Source: JAQBFJ01 sp032123435 (GTDB lineage: Bacteria > Verrucomicrobiota > Kiritimatiellia > UBA8416 > JAQBFJ01). Taken from it: a stretch of 15,229 bases of DNA. Location of the stretch: positions 1 to 15,229 of the forward strand of contig JAQBFJ010000087.1 of NCBI GenBank assembly GCA_032123435.1, in the 5' to 3' direction. A program made the position numbers and the translations under genes. Below the pieces are notes generated by a model. It had not been told where the DNA came from. It saw only the letters and a list, made by a program, of their open reading frames with translations, and made no database searches. Below are positions 1 to 9,014 of this stretch, one piece after another (positions within the stretch are counted from its first letter, which is position 1; every line of letters starts with the position of its first letter).

Positions 1-576
1 CCATCCAGTCTGATCCGAAAGAGCTATCGCGATAATCCTGTCCCCATCACGCTCAGGATTACAGAACTCATAACCACTGGATGTAAAACACTCTATATCC
101 ACCTGTAAACGCCGTAATTCTTCAAATTGCATTCCGAGAAAAAGGTTTCTGCCAGACCGCATCAAATACTGTTGAACAGGATCACTGATGAACATATAAG
201 GCGAACGCGAAGCAGATTGAGAAAACTTCGTCTCGGCTGACAGCCAGTTCCTTGCCTTGAGACAATCTTCCCAGCTCCCAAAAGACGCCATCAAATTGAT
301 CATCCCACTGCCGTTCAGCTTACGCGCGACAAATTCGACCGGACACGCGGATATTGCCTCAATATTACTTATCAGCCATGGCTCAAAAACCACATGTTCA
401 CGAAGCGTTTTGCCGTTCCTTCTGAAAAAAAGATCAATTTCATCTTTTTGCCCCTTGTTCTTGCGGTGCTCAACGGCAACCAGCCCCTTATCGCCAGCAT
501 CACCAAATAAGGGACAACCACAGGCGGAAAACAACTCTCCGCTGTCGAACGAATGTCTCACGGATGAACTCTTCAT
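1..576 (-). CDS. Family-B DNA polymerase, N-terminal part (cut by window edge)
   Basis: This reading frame stays open from the ATG at 574-576 to the window edge, giving 192 codons without a stop. The protein starts MKSSSVRHSFDSGELF. After an N-terminal domain it reaches SPYMFISDPVQQYLM (about 125-139) and then LQVDIEC with D160-I161-E162. That matches the Exo I motif (DxE) of the 3'-5' proofreading domain of family-B polymerases, followed by NPERDGDRIIAIALSD. The polymerase palm motifs would lie outside the window. In this family the N-terminal and exonuclease domains precede the polymerase domain, and the expected role is DNA synthesis with proofreading, in repair or restart. It follows the epimerase stop by 15 bases on the same strand, so it is probably co-transcribed. 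The ribosome site is weak (GGATGGTGA). I am fairly sure of the family and unsure of the subgroup. Confidence 0.8.
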   Translation of the reverse strand, partial: MKSSSVRHSFDSGELFSACGCPLFGDAGDKGLVAVEHRKNKGQKDEIDLFFRRNGKTLREHVVFEPWLISNIEAISACPVEFVARKLNGSGMINLMASFGSWEDCLKARNWLSAETKFSQSASRSPYMFISDPVQQYLMRSGRNLFLGMQFEELRRLQVDIECFTSSGYEFCNPERDGDRIIAIALSDQTGW

Positions 577-591
577 TCACCATCCAGGTTA

Positions 592-1521
592 TTATTCTTT
601 CATGTAATCCAGGGTTGACTTTAACCCTTCTTCCAAACTGATTCTTGAACGCCACTTCAGAAATTTAAGAGCTTTCGATGAATCGCCTTGTGAATCGCGA
701 ACATCGCCCGGTCTCGCCTTTTGATGTTCCGGCTCAACATCCCGACCAGCCATCTTTGCTATAAGACGCGCAAGATCAAGAACCGAATGTCCCTGTCCGC
801 ACGATATGTTGTACACACCGCCAACAGCAGAATCTTCAGCGCCGCAACAGCAGATGTTCGCCGCCACCACATCATCAACAAAGGTAAAATCACGCGTCTG
901 CTCACCATCACCATAAATAACAGGCCTCTTTCCATTTAAAATCGCATCAATGAACAATGGCACCACAGCTGCATATTGAGATCCAGGATTCTGCCTCGGC
1001 CCATAAACATTGAAATATCGCAACGAAAATGTCTTGAGTCCATATAGCCTGTAAAAGATCCCGCAATAATATTCACATGTCAACTTCTGCACAGCATACG
1101 GAGATAACGGAGTTGCTTCCATGTCTTCACGCTTTGGCAGTGTGGGAGTATCACCATAAACCGATGACGAAGATGACACTACAAACCTTGCCACACCAGC
1201 ATCACGAGAAGCCATGAGCATTCTCACTGTACCGGAAACATTAACAGAATCAGATGTAATCGGGTCTTCAACAGACCTCAATACGGACGGTAACGCGGCC
1301 AAATGCAAAACATTCTCAACACCCAGCACCGACTTCCGAACATCATCCTCATTCCTGACATCACCTTGAATAAAATCAATATCTTTCAACAAATCATTTA
1401 TATTTTCAATCCGGCCAGTCGCCAGATTATCCAACACTCGCACGGATTTGCCATCTGCTAAAAGTTTTCTGACAATATTTGACCCAATAAAACCTGCTCC
1501 TCCGGTTACAAGGTATTCCAT
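592..1521 (-). CDS. NAD-dependent nucleotide-sugar epimerase/dehydratase (extended SDR)
   Basis: A 309-residue extended short-chain dehydrogenase of GalE/WbpP type. Visible features are the N-terminal Rossmann motif GGAGFIGS (about 7-14), the acidic end of beta-2 in VLDNLATG, a serine cluster before VYGD, and the catalytic pair in SPYAVQK (Y142, K146). NVYGPRQNPGSQYAAV and GDGEQTRDFTFVDDV are typical of the substrate domain. Such enzymes oxidise and re-reduce C4 of UDP-glucose, UDP-GlcNAc or UDP-GlcNAcA in the cytoplasm; the substrate cannot be fixed from sequence. The ATG at 1519-1521 is chosen because the Rossmann strand begins there and AAGGG lies 9 bases upstream; a longer frame reaching 1560 would overlap lptD. 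It lies 13 bases after the lptD stop, which suits a supplier of sugars for surface polysaccharide or LPS. Confidence 0.9.
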   Translation of the reverse strand: MEYLVTGGAGFIGSNIVRKLLADGKSVRVLDNLATGRIENINDLLKDIDFIQGDVRNEDDVRKSVLGVENVLHLAALPSVLRSVEDPITSDSVNVSGTVRMLMASRDAGVARFVVSSSSSVYGDTPTLPKREDMEATPLSPYAVQKLTCEYYCGIFYRLYGLKTFSLRYFNVYGPRQNPGSQYAAVVPLFIDAILNGKRPVIYGDGEQTRDFTFVDDVVAANICCCGAEDSAVGGVYNISCGQGHSVLDLARLIAKMAGRDVEPEHQKARPGDVRDSQGDSSKALKFLKWRSRISLEEGLKSTLDYMKE

Positions 1522-1534
1522 AACTAAAAACCCT

Positions 1535-3688
1535 TCAGTTCCTATGCCTTCCCAACACACGACTATGCGGAAAAGCAGTCAACCATATCTCCAGTATTAC
1601 CCGCCACTCGCCATCCCGCTCAGAACCATCAGCCCTTGTATAACCAGGCATTACGTTTATGCCGGTTCTAACAGACATACAATCCAGATTTCTCTGCACA
1701 TACCAGCCCTCTTCTTCCAGGCGTCCCTCGTCAGCTTCATAACGCCCATAAATATTATAAGCCCATTTTTCACTTGGAAAATATGTCACATCACCCGTAA
1801 ACAAACTGCTCTCACCGTCTAAGAACCTGTGTTCTAAATCCATTTTCCAACGCTTCCCTCCCGAAACAACGACGCGCGCGTTAAGTTCGTTCAGGTTAAA
1901 ATTATTAATATCAAACATACTGTCCAAATCAAAAGCCAGATAATTGAAAGGCCTTAATTCAGCATCCACGCGCAATTCGTCAAAAGTATCCACACCGGTT
2001 TCTCGATCCATTAACACTGCCGTGCTGACATCAACATCAACAAGATCAAACGGCAGACCATTCCGCTTAGCCTGAAGTTTGTTGCGAACACCAAAAGAAA
2101 GAACATGTTCCTTATCAAGCGTGTCCACCTCGTCAAATTGATATATTTCATCCGGCAATAAACTCGGTTCTGATGAAATTGTATAATCGGCATAAGGTTC
2201 CACAACATGCCGACGCGGAGACTCACCTTCTCTGATCACTTTAAACGCCTTGTAAGATACTTCAGCGCCAAACTCGAGCATCGACCTTGTCGCGGCGCCA
2301 TTATCATAGAACTCCAACCCATCCGAAGCTACCGTTTCAGAATAATAGGTGCCACGCCACCCCGCTCTTGGAATAAAATTTAGAAACCCGAAATACTTAG
2401 ACGGCCTATACATCATATGCGAGGAATCAACTCTGAAAACCGAATAATCATCCACACCGGAAGAATCCGCCGGCCAAACTCTTGCCAGCACAGCAGCTAC
2501 AGTTCTTCCTTCATAATACAATTCACCATCTCCTATCTTCTGCCGCATAAAATCAAACGCCACTTCGGGCGTACGATTAACGCTCTCATAAAAATCATTA
2601 AGCCTGGTATTAAACAATCCACTGAAAGAAAATGATTCACCGCGATGAGTGTAAACAATATGGTTCTCAGGCTGACCCCCATCCCTGTACTCATCTTCAA
2701 AGAAATCCTCAAGCACATCAGTATCACTTAAATAGTTGGCCTGCATAAGAACGTAATCTCTTTCACCTGCATTGTAACGATGTCTTAACAGGACTCGGTA
2801 TCTTTCATTATCAATATCTGATGTTTCAACATCCTCATCATCATCAATAGGCTCTTTGTCGTTCATATAATACGTTGAAACATCACCGTAATATGTAAAG
2901 CCATCACGCCATTTAAAATCCTGCCCAAACGCCAACCCTCGTTTTGACCTGAAGTCAACATGCGTTTCCGCTTTAAGCAATGGACCCATTCGATATCTGT
3001 ATGAACTTAATACAAACGGGCCCATCCTGCTGTTATACCCGGGATAAACCCTTAATCCAAAATTTCCAGCCAAATCCCTGTACCAATAAGGTATATACAT
3101 AACAGGAATACATCCCAAATACACAACCCCGCCACGTGCTTTCACGTGATCACCAGGCACAACAACAGCTTCTCCTGCCTTTATATGATAATGACGCAAA
3201 CATGCCGCATTAGTGCATGTAGTAAATTCCGCGTTATAAACCCTGTATTCATTTTCATTAATTCTTTCGGTCCTGTCGGAATTCAGTCGAAAAGGCTCAA
3301 TCCCACCAGCTAAACCAAGAACATCGCCTTCCTTTGTTCGGAAGTTATATCGCAAATCCGTGCCACTCCACACATTGCCCTGCCGCGTCAACTTAACTTC
3401 ACCAGTCGCAACAACATCGCCCGCCTTCAAGTTGCCTCGCACCCTGTCAGCAGACAATCTCTCTTCTCCCCTGCCGATTACCACATGTCCAACCGCCTCG
3501 AAATCGCCGCTATTACGATTATAATTCAACCAATCCGCATTTTCTAAAACAATTGGATCCCCTGATGAAAAATCAAGATCATCTCTAACCGCCGCTATGC
3601 AGACCAAAGCCGTGACAGTCATACAGCACACTAACGTCCAAATGACCTCAGCTTCACCAATTCTTATCCCGATTCTAAATATCTTCAC
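1535..3688 (-). CDS. lptD: LPS-assembly outer-membrane protein LptD (OstA/Imp)
   Basis: A 717-residue protein with a hydrophobic export segment at about 15-34. An OstA/LptA-like periplasmic beta-jellyroll follows at about 44-130 (PIVLENADWLNYN, then SADRVRG and ATGEVKLTRQG). A long beta-barrel region begins near GVVYLGCIPVMYIPYWYRD and continues with GYNSRMGPFVLSSYRYRMGP. In the Lpt pathway this protein pairs with LptE and passes LPS from the periplasmic bridge to the outer leaflet. Cysteines near 158, 163 and 193 could form disulfides as in other LptD proteins, but the pattern is not obviously the E. coli one. The start is GTG, since an in-frame TGA lies just upstream, with GGTGA 6 bases before it. 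It follows rng by 42 bases. Lipid A genes are not in view. Confidence 0.88.
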   Translation of the reverse strand: MKIFRIGIRIGEAEVIWTLVCCMTVTALVCIAAVRDDLDFSSGDPIVLENADWLNYNRNSGDFEAVGHVVIGRGEERLSADRVRGNLKAGDVVATGEVKLTRQGNVWSGTDLRYNFRTKEGDVLGLAGGIEPFRLNSDRTERINENEYRVYNAEFTTCTNAACLRHYHIKAGEAVVVPGDHVKARGGVVYLGCIPVMYIPYWYRDLAGNFGLRVYPGYNSRMGPFVLSSYRYRMGPLLKAETHVDFRSKRGLAFGQDFKWRDGFTYYGDVSTYYMNDKEPIDDDEDVETSDIDNERYRVLLRHRYNAGERDYVLMQANYLSDTDVLEDFFEDEYRDGGQPENHIVYTHRGESFSFSGLFNTRLNDFYESVNRTPEVAFDFMRQKIGDGELYYEGRTVAAVLARVWPADSSGVDDYSVFRVDSSHMMYRPSKYFGFLNFIPRAGWRGTYYSETVASDGLEFYDNGAATRSMLEFGAEVSYKAFKVIREGESPRRHVVEPYADYTISSEPSLLPDEIYQFDEVDTLDKEHVLSFGVRNKLQAKRNGLPFDLVDVDVSTAVLMDRETGVDTFDELRVDAELRPFNYLAFDLDSMFDINNFNLNELNARVVVSGGKRWKMDLEHRFLDGESSLFTGDVTYFPSEKWAYNIYGRYEADEGRLEEEGWYVQRNLDCMSVRTGINVMPGYTRADGSERDGEWRVILEIWLTAFPHSRVLGRHRN

Positions 3689-3730
3689 GCTTATTCACCG
3701 TAATGTTAAACTGCAACCTGTCAACTGTGA

Positions 3731-5308
3731 TCATTTCTCCTGACTTGAATAAAGGATCTCTCCTGATACACCATCGTTAATCGAGAAATACTCCATATGC
3801 TTGTTCGGATCAGACTTGAAACTCAAGCGCCCCGTAAATTTCGCCTCCAAATCCAAAAGAAATTGCTCATCTTCACGCCGTAAACGTTCCAACACAGCAG
3901 GATGCACAATCACTTGCAACGCCAGAGGACATTCAGACTTCTTGCGCTTCCGCATTATTTCCATAATATGCCTCTGGATACTTATACTCATGCCAAACAC
4001 CGACTTAACTTTCCCCGACCCCCTGCAATACGGACAATCCGTATAATTGGATGAGAGAATACTTTCCTCCACACGTTGACGCGTCATTTCCATGATACCC
4101 AATTCCGAAATCGGCAGAACGTTCGTTCTCGCCCGATCCGGTTTCAACGTGTTTTTCATCTCCCTGAGAACAGCATTCTGGTACTTCTTCGACTTCATAT
4201 CAATCAAATCAATAACCACAAGACCGCCAATGTTGCGAAGCCTGAGCTGACGGGCAACTTCGAGCACCGCTTCCATGTTTACTTCGAGTATCGCATCTTC
4301 CTGCGATCCCTTCCCCTTGTGTCGACCGGTGTTCACATCAACCGTTACCATCGCTTCTGTTTCATCAAATATGATCACACCTCCACAGGCAAGAGTAACG
4401 CTCCTTCGAAACGCCTCGTCCAATTGACGTTCTACATCAAATTTATCAAAGATCGGCAAATCCCCTTCATGCAGACATATCTTCGAGCGCGCTCTACGCG
4501 AAATCTTATTTGCCATAACGCGAAGATTTTCATATTCCTCCTTGGAATCGACCATTATACGGTCAACATCCTCAGTAAGCCAGTCGCGGACCACACGTTC
4601 CACAAGATCCGGCTCACGATACAGACACGAAGGAGCCTGCTTCTCCTTAATTGCCTGCTGTAAATCACGCCATGTCGCCAATAACACACGCGCATCCCTT
4701 ATAAGCCCCCTGCTCCCTGTCCCAGACGCAGCAGTCCTGACTATTAGACCAACACCACTTTCCACCGACAAACGGGCCAAAACTTTCTTTAACCTTTGTC
4801 TTTCCTTAACATCACCTATCTTGCGCGAAACCCCTTTCAATCTGGAACTCGGCATCATAACCAGATAACGGCCCGGAATGCTCAAACTCGCAGTAACACG
4901 AGGCCCCTTTGTCCCAATAGGGCCCTTTGTTACCTGCACAATGATTTCGGATCCAACCGGAAAACGGGCCTCCACCTGATGATTGGAAAACCGCTTCCGC
5001 CACGGCGCCTTCTTCCTGCGCCTGGAATTGCTTTCGATCTCGCCACTCACGTCTTCATCAGGAACCATATCCCAATAATGAAGAAAAGCATTCTTCTTCA
5101 TGCCTATATCCACAAATGCAGCCTGCAGATCATGCTCAAGATTCTGTATCCTGCCTTTATAAATACTGCCGACAATACGCTCTTCCGTGGGATGCTCAAC
5201 CTGAAATTCTTCAAGCTTTCCGTCCTCAAGAACACCAACACGCGTTTCCAAACTCTCCGCGTTAATGATGATCTCCCTCCTTATTTTCTTCCTGAACAAT
5301 CCAAACAT
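3731..5308 (-). CDS. rng: Ribonuclease G (RNase E/G family endoribonuclease)
   Basis: A 525-residue RNase E/G catalytic core without the long scaffold of RNase E, hence RNase G-like in length. An S1-like domain starts at about residue 43 (GSIYKGRIQNLEHDLQAAFVDIG) and is interrupted by a basic insertion at about 84-115 (SRRRKKAPWRKRF). The two metal-binding aspartates are visible as D324 in VTVDVNTGR and D367 in VVIDLIDM. The zinc-link motif CPYC (C425, C428) that holds the dimer is intact and followed by RGSGKV. Family members cleave single-stranded AU-rich RNA, prefer 5' monophosphate ends, and mature 16S rRNA. The ATG has AGAGG 5 bases upstream. It sits 42 bases after rodA. Proximity of RNase G to mreBCD is also known in E. 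coli, and here it is kept with rodA between. Confidence 0.95.
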   Translation of the reverse strand: MFGLFRKKIRREIIINAESLETRVGVLEDGKLEEFQVEHPTEERIVGSIYKGRIQNLEHDLQAAFVDIGMKKNAFLHYWDMVPDEDVSGEIESNSRRRKKAPWRKRFSNHQVEARFPVGSEIIVQVTKGPIGTKGPRVTASLSIPGRYLVMMPSSRLKGVSRKIGDVKERQRLKKVLARLSVESGVGLIVRTAASGTGSRGLIRDARVLLATWRDLQQAIKEKQAPSCLYREPDLVERVVRDWLTEDVDRIMVDSKEEYENLRVMANKISRRARSKICLHEGDLPIFDKFDVERQLDEAFRRSVTLACGGVIIFDETEAMVTVDVNTGRHKGKGSQEDAILEVNMEAVLEVARQLRLRNIGGLVVIDLIDMKSKKYQNAVLREMKNTLKPDRARTNVLPISELGIMEMTRQRVEESILSSNYTDCPYCRGSGKVKSVFGMSISIQRHIMEIMRKRKKSECPLALQVIVHPAVLERLRREDEQFLLDLEAKFTGRLSFKSDPNKHMEYFSINDGVSGEILYSSQEK

Positions 5309-5350
5309 GTGTGCCTCTCTAACCCTTTCTTTTTCTGCCTTTAACTATTT

Positions 5351-6583
5351 TTACCATCCAGCCTTCCGGCTGTAACGAAGACTTTGTACAAGTGGATAAG
5401 AATGCATATGAACACTTTGCACAATGCCCAATCCAGACATCGTCGTAATCATAAACGAACCTCCATAACTCAGCAACGGTAGCGGTAAGCCTGTAATAGG
5501 CAATAAACCTATCGTCATTGCTATGTTAATGAACACATGACAAAAAATCATAGCTACTACTCCAATACACAATAACCGCCCCATCCTGTCCTCTGCGACA
5601 ATAGCCGTATGTATGCCGCCAACCAAAATTATTCCAAACAACAACAATGCGACCACCGAACCGAAGAACCCCTCTTCCTCCGCTATAACCGAATAAATGA
5701 AATCCGTAGGCGCCACGGAACGCGGCAAAAAACCAAGCATTTTCTGAGTTCCCCTGTTGAAACCCTTCCCCCACGGACCACCGGAACCAACAGCTATTTC
5801 AGATTGCATCTTGCTCCAGCCCGCTCCTAATGGATCCTTTTCGGGTTGAAAAAACGCTTCTATACGCACTTTATGATAATCTTTCAGACCAACAAGCCGC
5901 AAAATCCTCGTCTGCCCAACTTCTCCAACACCCAGCCGCTCAGGCAAAAGAACCGCCCCCAAAATAAGCATAACCAGCAATAATCCTGCCGCCGCCAGTA
6001 CACCTATAATCCTGAACGGAACACCAGCCACAAACATCATTGCAAACGCAACGGGTAGTAGAATCATTCCCGTACCAAGATCAGGCTCCTTCAATATCAG
6101 TACCAAAGGAATTATTACAATCAGAAGTATAATCCCAACTTCCCTCATCTGCCAAAGCTTGACTCCCGGCCTGCTCATCAATACTGCCAACATTATCAGG
6201 GTAGACAGTTTCGATAGTTCGGATGGCTGTATGCCTAAAGTCCCGTATAATCTGAGCCATCTTCTCGCTCCGTATATCTTCACACCCGTAAACAAAACCA
6301 GAACCAGGAGACATATGCTCGCCATATACAGCCACAAAGATATTCTTGATAATCTTCGATAATCATATAAAGAAAACAGCACATAACAAATTATACCAAC
6401 TACACCCCACACTATCTGCTTCACCCAAAGCATTCGCACCGGCTGCTCCTGACTGACGAAACATGAACTGTAAATGAACACAACGCCAATCATCATAAGC
6501 AAAGCAACTGCAGCAGTAACAGGCCAATTCATGCGTTTCAGTAATCGTATGTCTTTAAACAAATCCTTCAACACCTTGCCCAC
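5351..6583 (-). CDS. rodA: RodA, SEDS peptidoglycan glycosyltransferase
   Basis: A 410-residue polytopic membrane protein with about ten hydrophobic segments. Diagnostic SEDS stretches are GARRWLRL (about 105-112), IQPSELSKL, KEPDLGTGM, QSEIAVGSGG with GKGFNRGTQ (about 260-280), and TDFIYSVIAEEEGF, in which D294 aligns with the essential SEDS aspartate. RodA polymerises lipid II into glycan strands together with PBP2 in the elongation complex. The usual LPExHTDF is altered here to LPRSVAPTDF, with one extra residue. The first possible start is GTG at 6581-6583. A second GTG three codons in (6572-6574), preceded by AAGGTG at a 6-base spacing, is at least as good, so the N-terminus is uncertain by a few residues. 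It follows mrdA by 23 bases. Confidence 0.95.
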   Translation of the reverse strand: MGKVLKDLFKDIRLLKRMNWPVTAAVALLMMIGVVFIYSSCFVSQEQPVRMLWVKQIVWGVVGIICYVLFSLYDYRRLSRISLWLYMASICLLVLVLFTGVKIYGARRWLRLYGTLGIQPSELSKLSTLIMLAVLMSRPGVKLWQMREVGIILLIVIIPLVLILKEPDLGTGMILLPVAFAMMFVAGVPFRIIGVLAAAGLLLVMLILGAVLLPERLGVGEVGQTRILRLVGLKDYHKVRIEAFFQPEKDPLGAGWSKMQSEIAVGSGGPWGKGFNRGTQKMLGFLPRSVAPTDFIYSVIAEEEGFFGSVVALLLFGIILVGGIHTAIVAEDRMGRLLCIGVVAMIFCHVFINIAMTIGLLPITGLPLPLLSYGGSFMITTMSGLGIVQSVHMHSYPLVQSLRYSRKAGW

Positions 6584-6606
6584 CTTATCAATTACTTATA
6601 TGTGAA

Positions 6607-8463
6607 TTAATTGATTCCCGTATTTTCAATTTCTAATATTCCTTCCATCAAAGTCTTTATGCGCGGCGCGACAGTAACCCCTCCTGATACAGCATCTTCT
6701 ATTACCATGGCAATCGCATACCGCGGTTCGTCAAAAGGCGCAAACACAATCATCCATCCATGTTTCTTCCCCTCAGACAATAATCCGTACTGAGATGTTC
6801 CTGTTTTACCGCCCATCTCCAGGCCCGAAACGTGAGCCCTCTTTCCTGTCCCATTATCAGCCTGAATAACATCATACATCCCTTCCTTCACAATTCTTAC
6901 TGTCTCCCTGGACCATTCCATTGCCCTGACCAGATCGCCCTCACTCATCCCATACATTCTGCGTCTTTCATGTCCCTCACGATTTTCTTTCAAGCCCTGC
7001 GTTCCACGGTTAACTTTTCGAGCAAGCAGTCTCGGTCTATATAGATAACCTCCATTCGCAATGGTTGCCGCAAAAACAGCCATTTGAAGCGGAGTCGCGG
7101 CTAATGCCCCTTGTCCAATCGAAACATTACAGGTGTCACCCTTTCTCCAGCCAACTCCAATATTGCGTCTATTCCATTCACCATCAGGCAGAAGCCCATC
7201 GCTTTCACCTTCAAGCTCAATACCTGTTTTCCAGCCAAAACCCAAAGCACGAGCCATATTAAAGATACGGTCATACCCGCACAAAAGACCCAGTTGACAG
7301 AAATAAGAATTACACGACTGTTCCAGCGCCTTCTTTAACCCAATAATGCCGTGCCCTCTTGTGCGCCAGCAGTGAAAACGAACATCACCCAATTGAAAAA
7401 AACCTACGCAATTAAAAGAAGTATTCTCTGACGCCACCTTGTTCTCAAGCGAAGCAATTGCCACCACGGGTTTAAAAACACTGCCGGGCGGATACACGCC
7501 CGCTATTGCCCTGTTGAAAAGCGGCTTGTCTTCCGCGGTGCTCAAACGTTCCCACTCTGATCTGGACAAAGTCGGCATGAAACTGTTCGAATCAAATGAA
7601 GGCGAACTGGCCATAGACAGAATATCGCCATTCCGCGGATCAATCACAACACAGGCCCCTTTCTGTCCTGCCAACGCATCCTCAACAAGCTGTTGGATCC
7701 GCGAGTCCAACGTCAAAACAACATCAGTCCCGCTCGCAGGTAGAAGCGTACCCTCATCTTTATGCTTAAGACCTATTACGTTCACGCGCATCAATCGCCC
7801 GCCCGGCACTCCCTTCAGCAAATCGTTAAGCGCCATTTCCAGCCCATACGCACCCGCCACTTCAGGCAGATAAAAATCGTACGATTCTTCAATGCTTTTA
7901 TCCAATTCAGCGCGCGCCACATATCCAAGCACATGGCCAGCCAATTCCCCTTGCGGATACATCCTGACCGGCTCAACATAAATATCCACACCAGGCAGAT
8001 TTACTCCACTTTCCGCCCATCTCGCAATCACACCATCATCCACATCGCTCCACGCAAGAAACGGCAACGAACGCCGCCTGTTTAAATGATTAATGATATC
8101 ATCGCGTGAAACCACCTTTTCAAGATCCAGAATACCGGAAAGACTATCAATGATACGCTCTATCTCCTTGATGGTGTTTTTAAGCGGCCCAGCCTGCCAA
8201 AGCTCTTCCATGTAAATCGCAATACAATAACTCGGCCTGTTATCAGCAAGACACACGCCGTTCCTGTCCAAAATCATCCCGCGCGTGCCGGGCAGCCGCA
8301 CACGTCTTATGCTTTGCTTCTCAACATTACTCCTGTATGCCGAAACATCACGCACCTGCACTCGCCATAGTGCCGCAACGAGAAATAAAAAGGCTGTTAC
8401 TATTACAACCGACACTATGCGCGCGCGCAGCAGTTCGCCTTCAAGATCCGTACTCAAAGTCAT
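6607..8463 (-). CDS. mrdA: Penicillin-binding protein 2 (class B, elongation transpeptidase)
   Basis: A 619-residue class B PBP that crosslinks new peptidoglycan in the elongasome. A single membrane anchor lies at about 15-33 and a pedestal domain follows (GTRGMILDRNG, then YPQGELAGHVLGYV). The transpeptidase domain carries all three active-site motifs: SVFK (S328, K331), SCN (from S383) and KTG (from K553). The ATG at 8461-8463 is chosen because the frame reaching 8511 uses TTG and adds 16 atypical residues; GAGGA lies 8 bases before the chosen ATG, inside the end of mreD. The two genes therefore overlap by 23 bases, suggesting translational coupling. rodA, its cognate polymerase partner, follows directly. 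No active-site residue appears missing. Confidence 0.95.
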   Translation of the reverse strand: MTLSTDLEGELLRARIVSVVIVTAFLFLVAALWRVQVRDVSAYRSNVEKQSIRRVRLPGTRGMILDRNGVCLADNRPSYCIAIYMEELWQAGPLKNTIKEIERIIDSLSGILDLEKVVSRDDIINHLNRRRSLPFLAWSDVDDGVIARWAESGVNLPGVDIYVEPVRMYPQGELAGHVLGYVARAELDKSIEESYDFYLPEVAGAYGLEMALNDLLKGVPGGRLMRVNVIGLKHKDEGTLLPASGTDVVLTLDSRIQQLVEDALAGQKGACVVIDPRNGDILSMASSPSFDSNSFMPTLSRSEWERLSTAEDKPLFNRAIAGVYPPGSVFKPVVAIASLENKVASENTSFNCVGFFQLGDVRFHCWRTRGHGIIGLKKALEQSCNSYFCQLGLLCGYDRIFNMARALGFGWKTGIELEGESDGLLPDGEWNRRNIGVGWRKGDTCNVSIGQGALAATPLQMAVFAATIANGGYLYRPRLLARKVNRGTQGLKENREGHERRRMYGMSEGDLVRAMEWSRETVRIVKEGMYDVIQADNGTGKRAHVSGLEMGGKTGTSQYGLLSEGKKHGWMIVFAPFDEPRYAIAMVIEDAVSGGVTVAPRIKTLMEGILEIENTGIN

Positions 8464-8974
8464 CCAATATGTCCTCTTCCTTAACTTCAATATTGCCCAA
8501 TAAGCGATCAAGCTTGGAAATCATCAGGAATACCACCGGCGTGCATATCATGCTCAATATGCTGACTCCAAACATCTTCACCAAAACCCAACTCGGCCGA
8601 CACCCTGTAAACTCAGTTCCCCTGAGCATTAAGTAACCACCCAGCACGACAACACCACCTGCGATAAATCCAAAAAAAACCTGAGTTATCAACGATTCAA
8701 CCACAACGACACGACGGAAACGACCAGCAGTCCACCCGATTATGCAGAAAATCAACGCAGAATAGCCAAGCGGCCCCTTGTCCAATATATCCTGAAAAAA
8801 ACCAGCCTGAAGACCGGCAACAAGAGTAATATCATCCTCCCTGCGAAGCGCGTAATAAAGCACAACAGCCAGAAGCAACGGCGGCCTCGACTGACCCAGG
8901 CAAATGAAAGAAGGCAACAAAGATTGCACAATTGCCGCACATAACAAAACAAATGTCATTACCAACCAGCCCAT
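8441..8974 (-). CDS. mreD: Rod shape-determining protein MreD
   Basis: A 177-residue membrane protein with about five to six hydrophobic segments, beginning MGWLVMTFVLLCAAIVQS. The central LVAGLQAGFFQDILDKGPLGYSAL is the recognisable MreD stretch (usual form GxxxGFxxDxxxxxxxGxxAL). MreD sequences diverge strongly, so position between mreC and mrdA is a large part of the identification. It acts in the inner membrane, with MreC, in regulating the RodA-PBP2 synthase. The ATG has AGGGG 5 bases upstream. The C-terminal codons overlap the start of mrdA by 23 bases. Confidence 0.9.
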   Translation of the reverse strand: MGWLVMTFVLLCAAIVQSLLPSFICLGQSRPPLLLAVVLYYALRREDDITLVAGLQAGFFQDILDKGPLGYSALIFCIIGWTAGRFRRVVVVESLITQVFFGFIAGGVVVLGGYLMLRGTEFTGCRPSWVLVKMFGVSILSMICTPVVFLMISKLDRLLGNIEVKEEDILDDFEYGS

Positions 8975-9014
8975 CGTTTCCCCTGTCTACGCCTTTCTTT
9001 CCAACCTGATGCTT

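Noticed and set aside
257..607. 116-codon plus-strand frame at the left end
   Set aside because: It lies opposite the polymerase gene and shows no domain; an antisense shadow.
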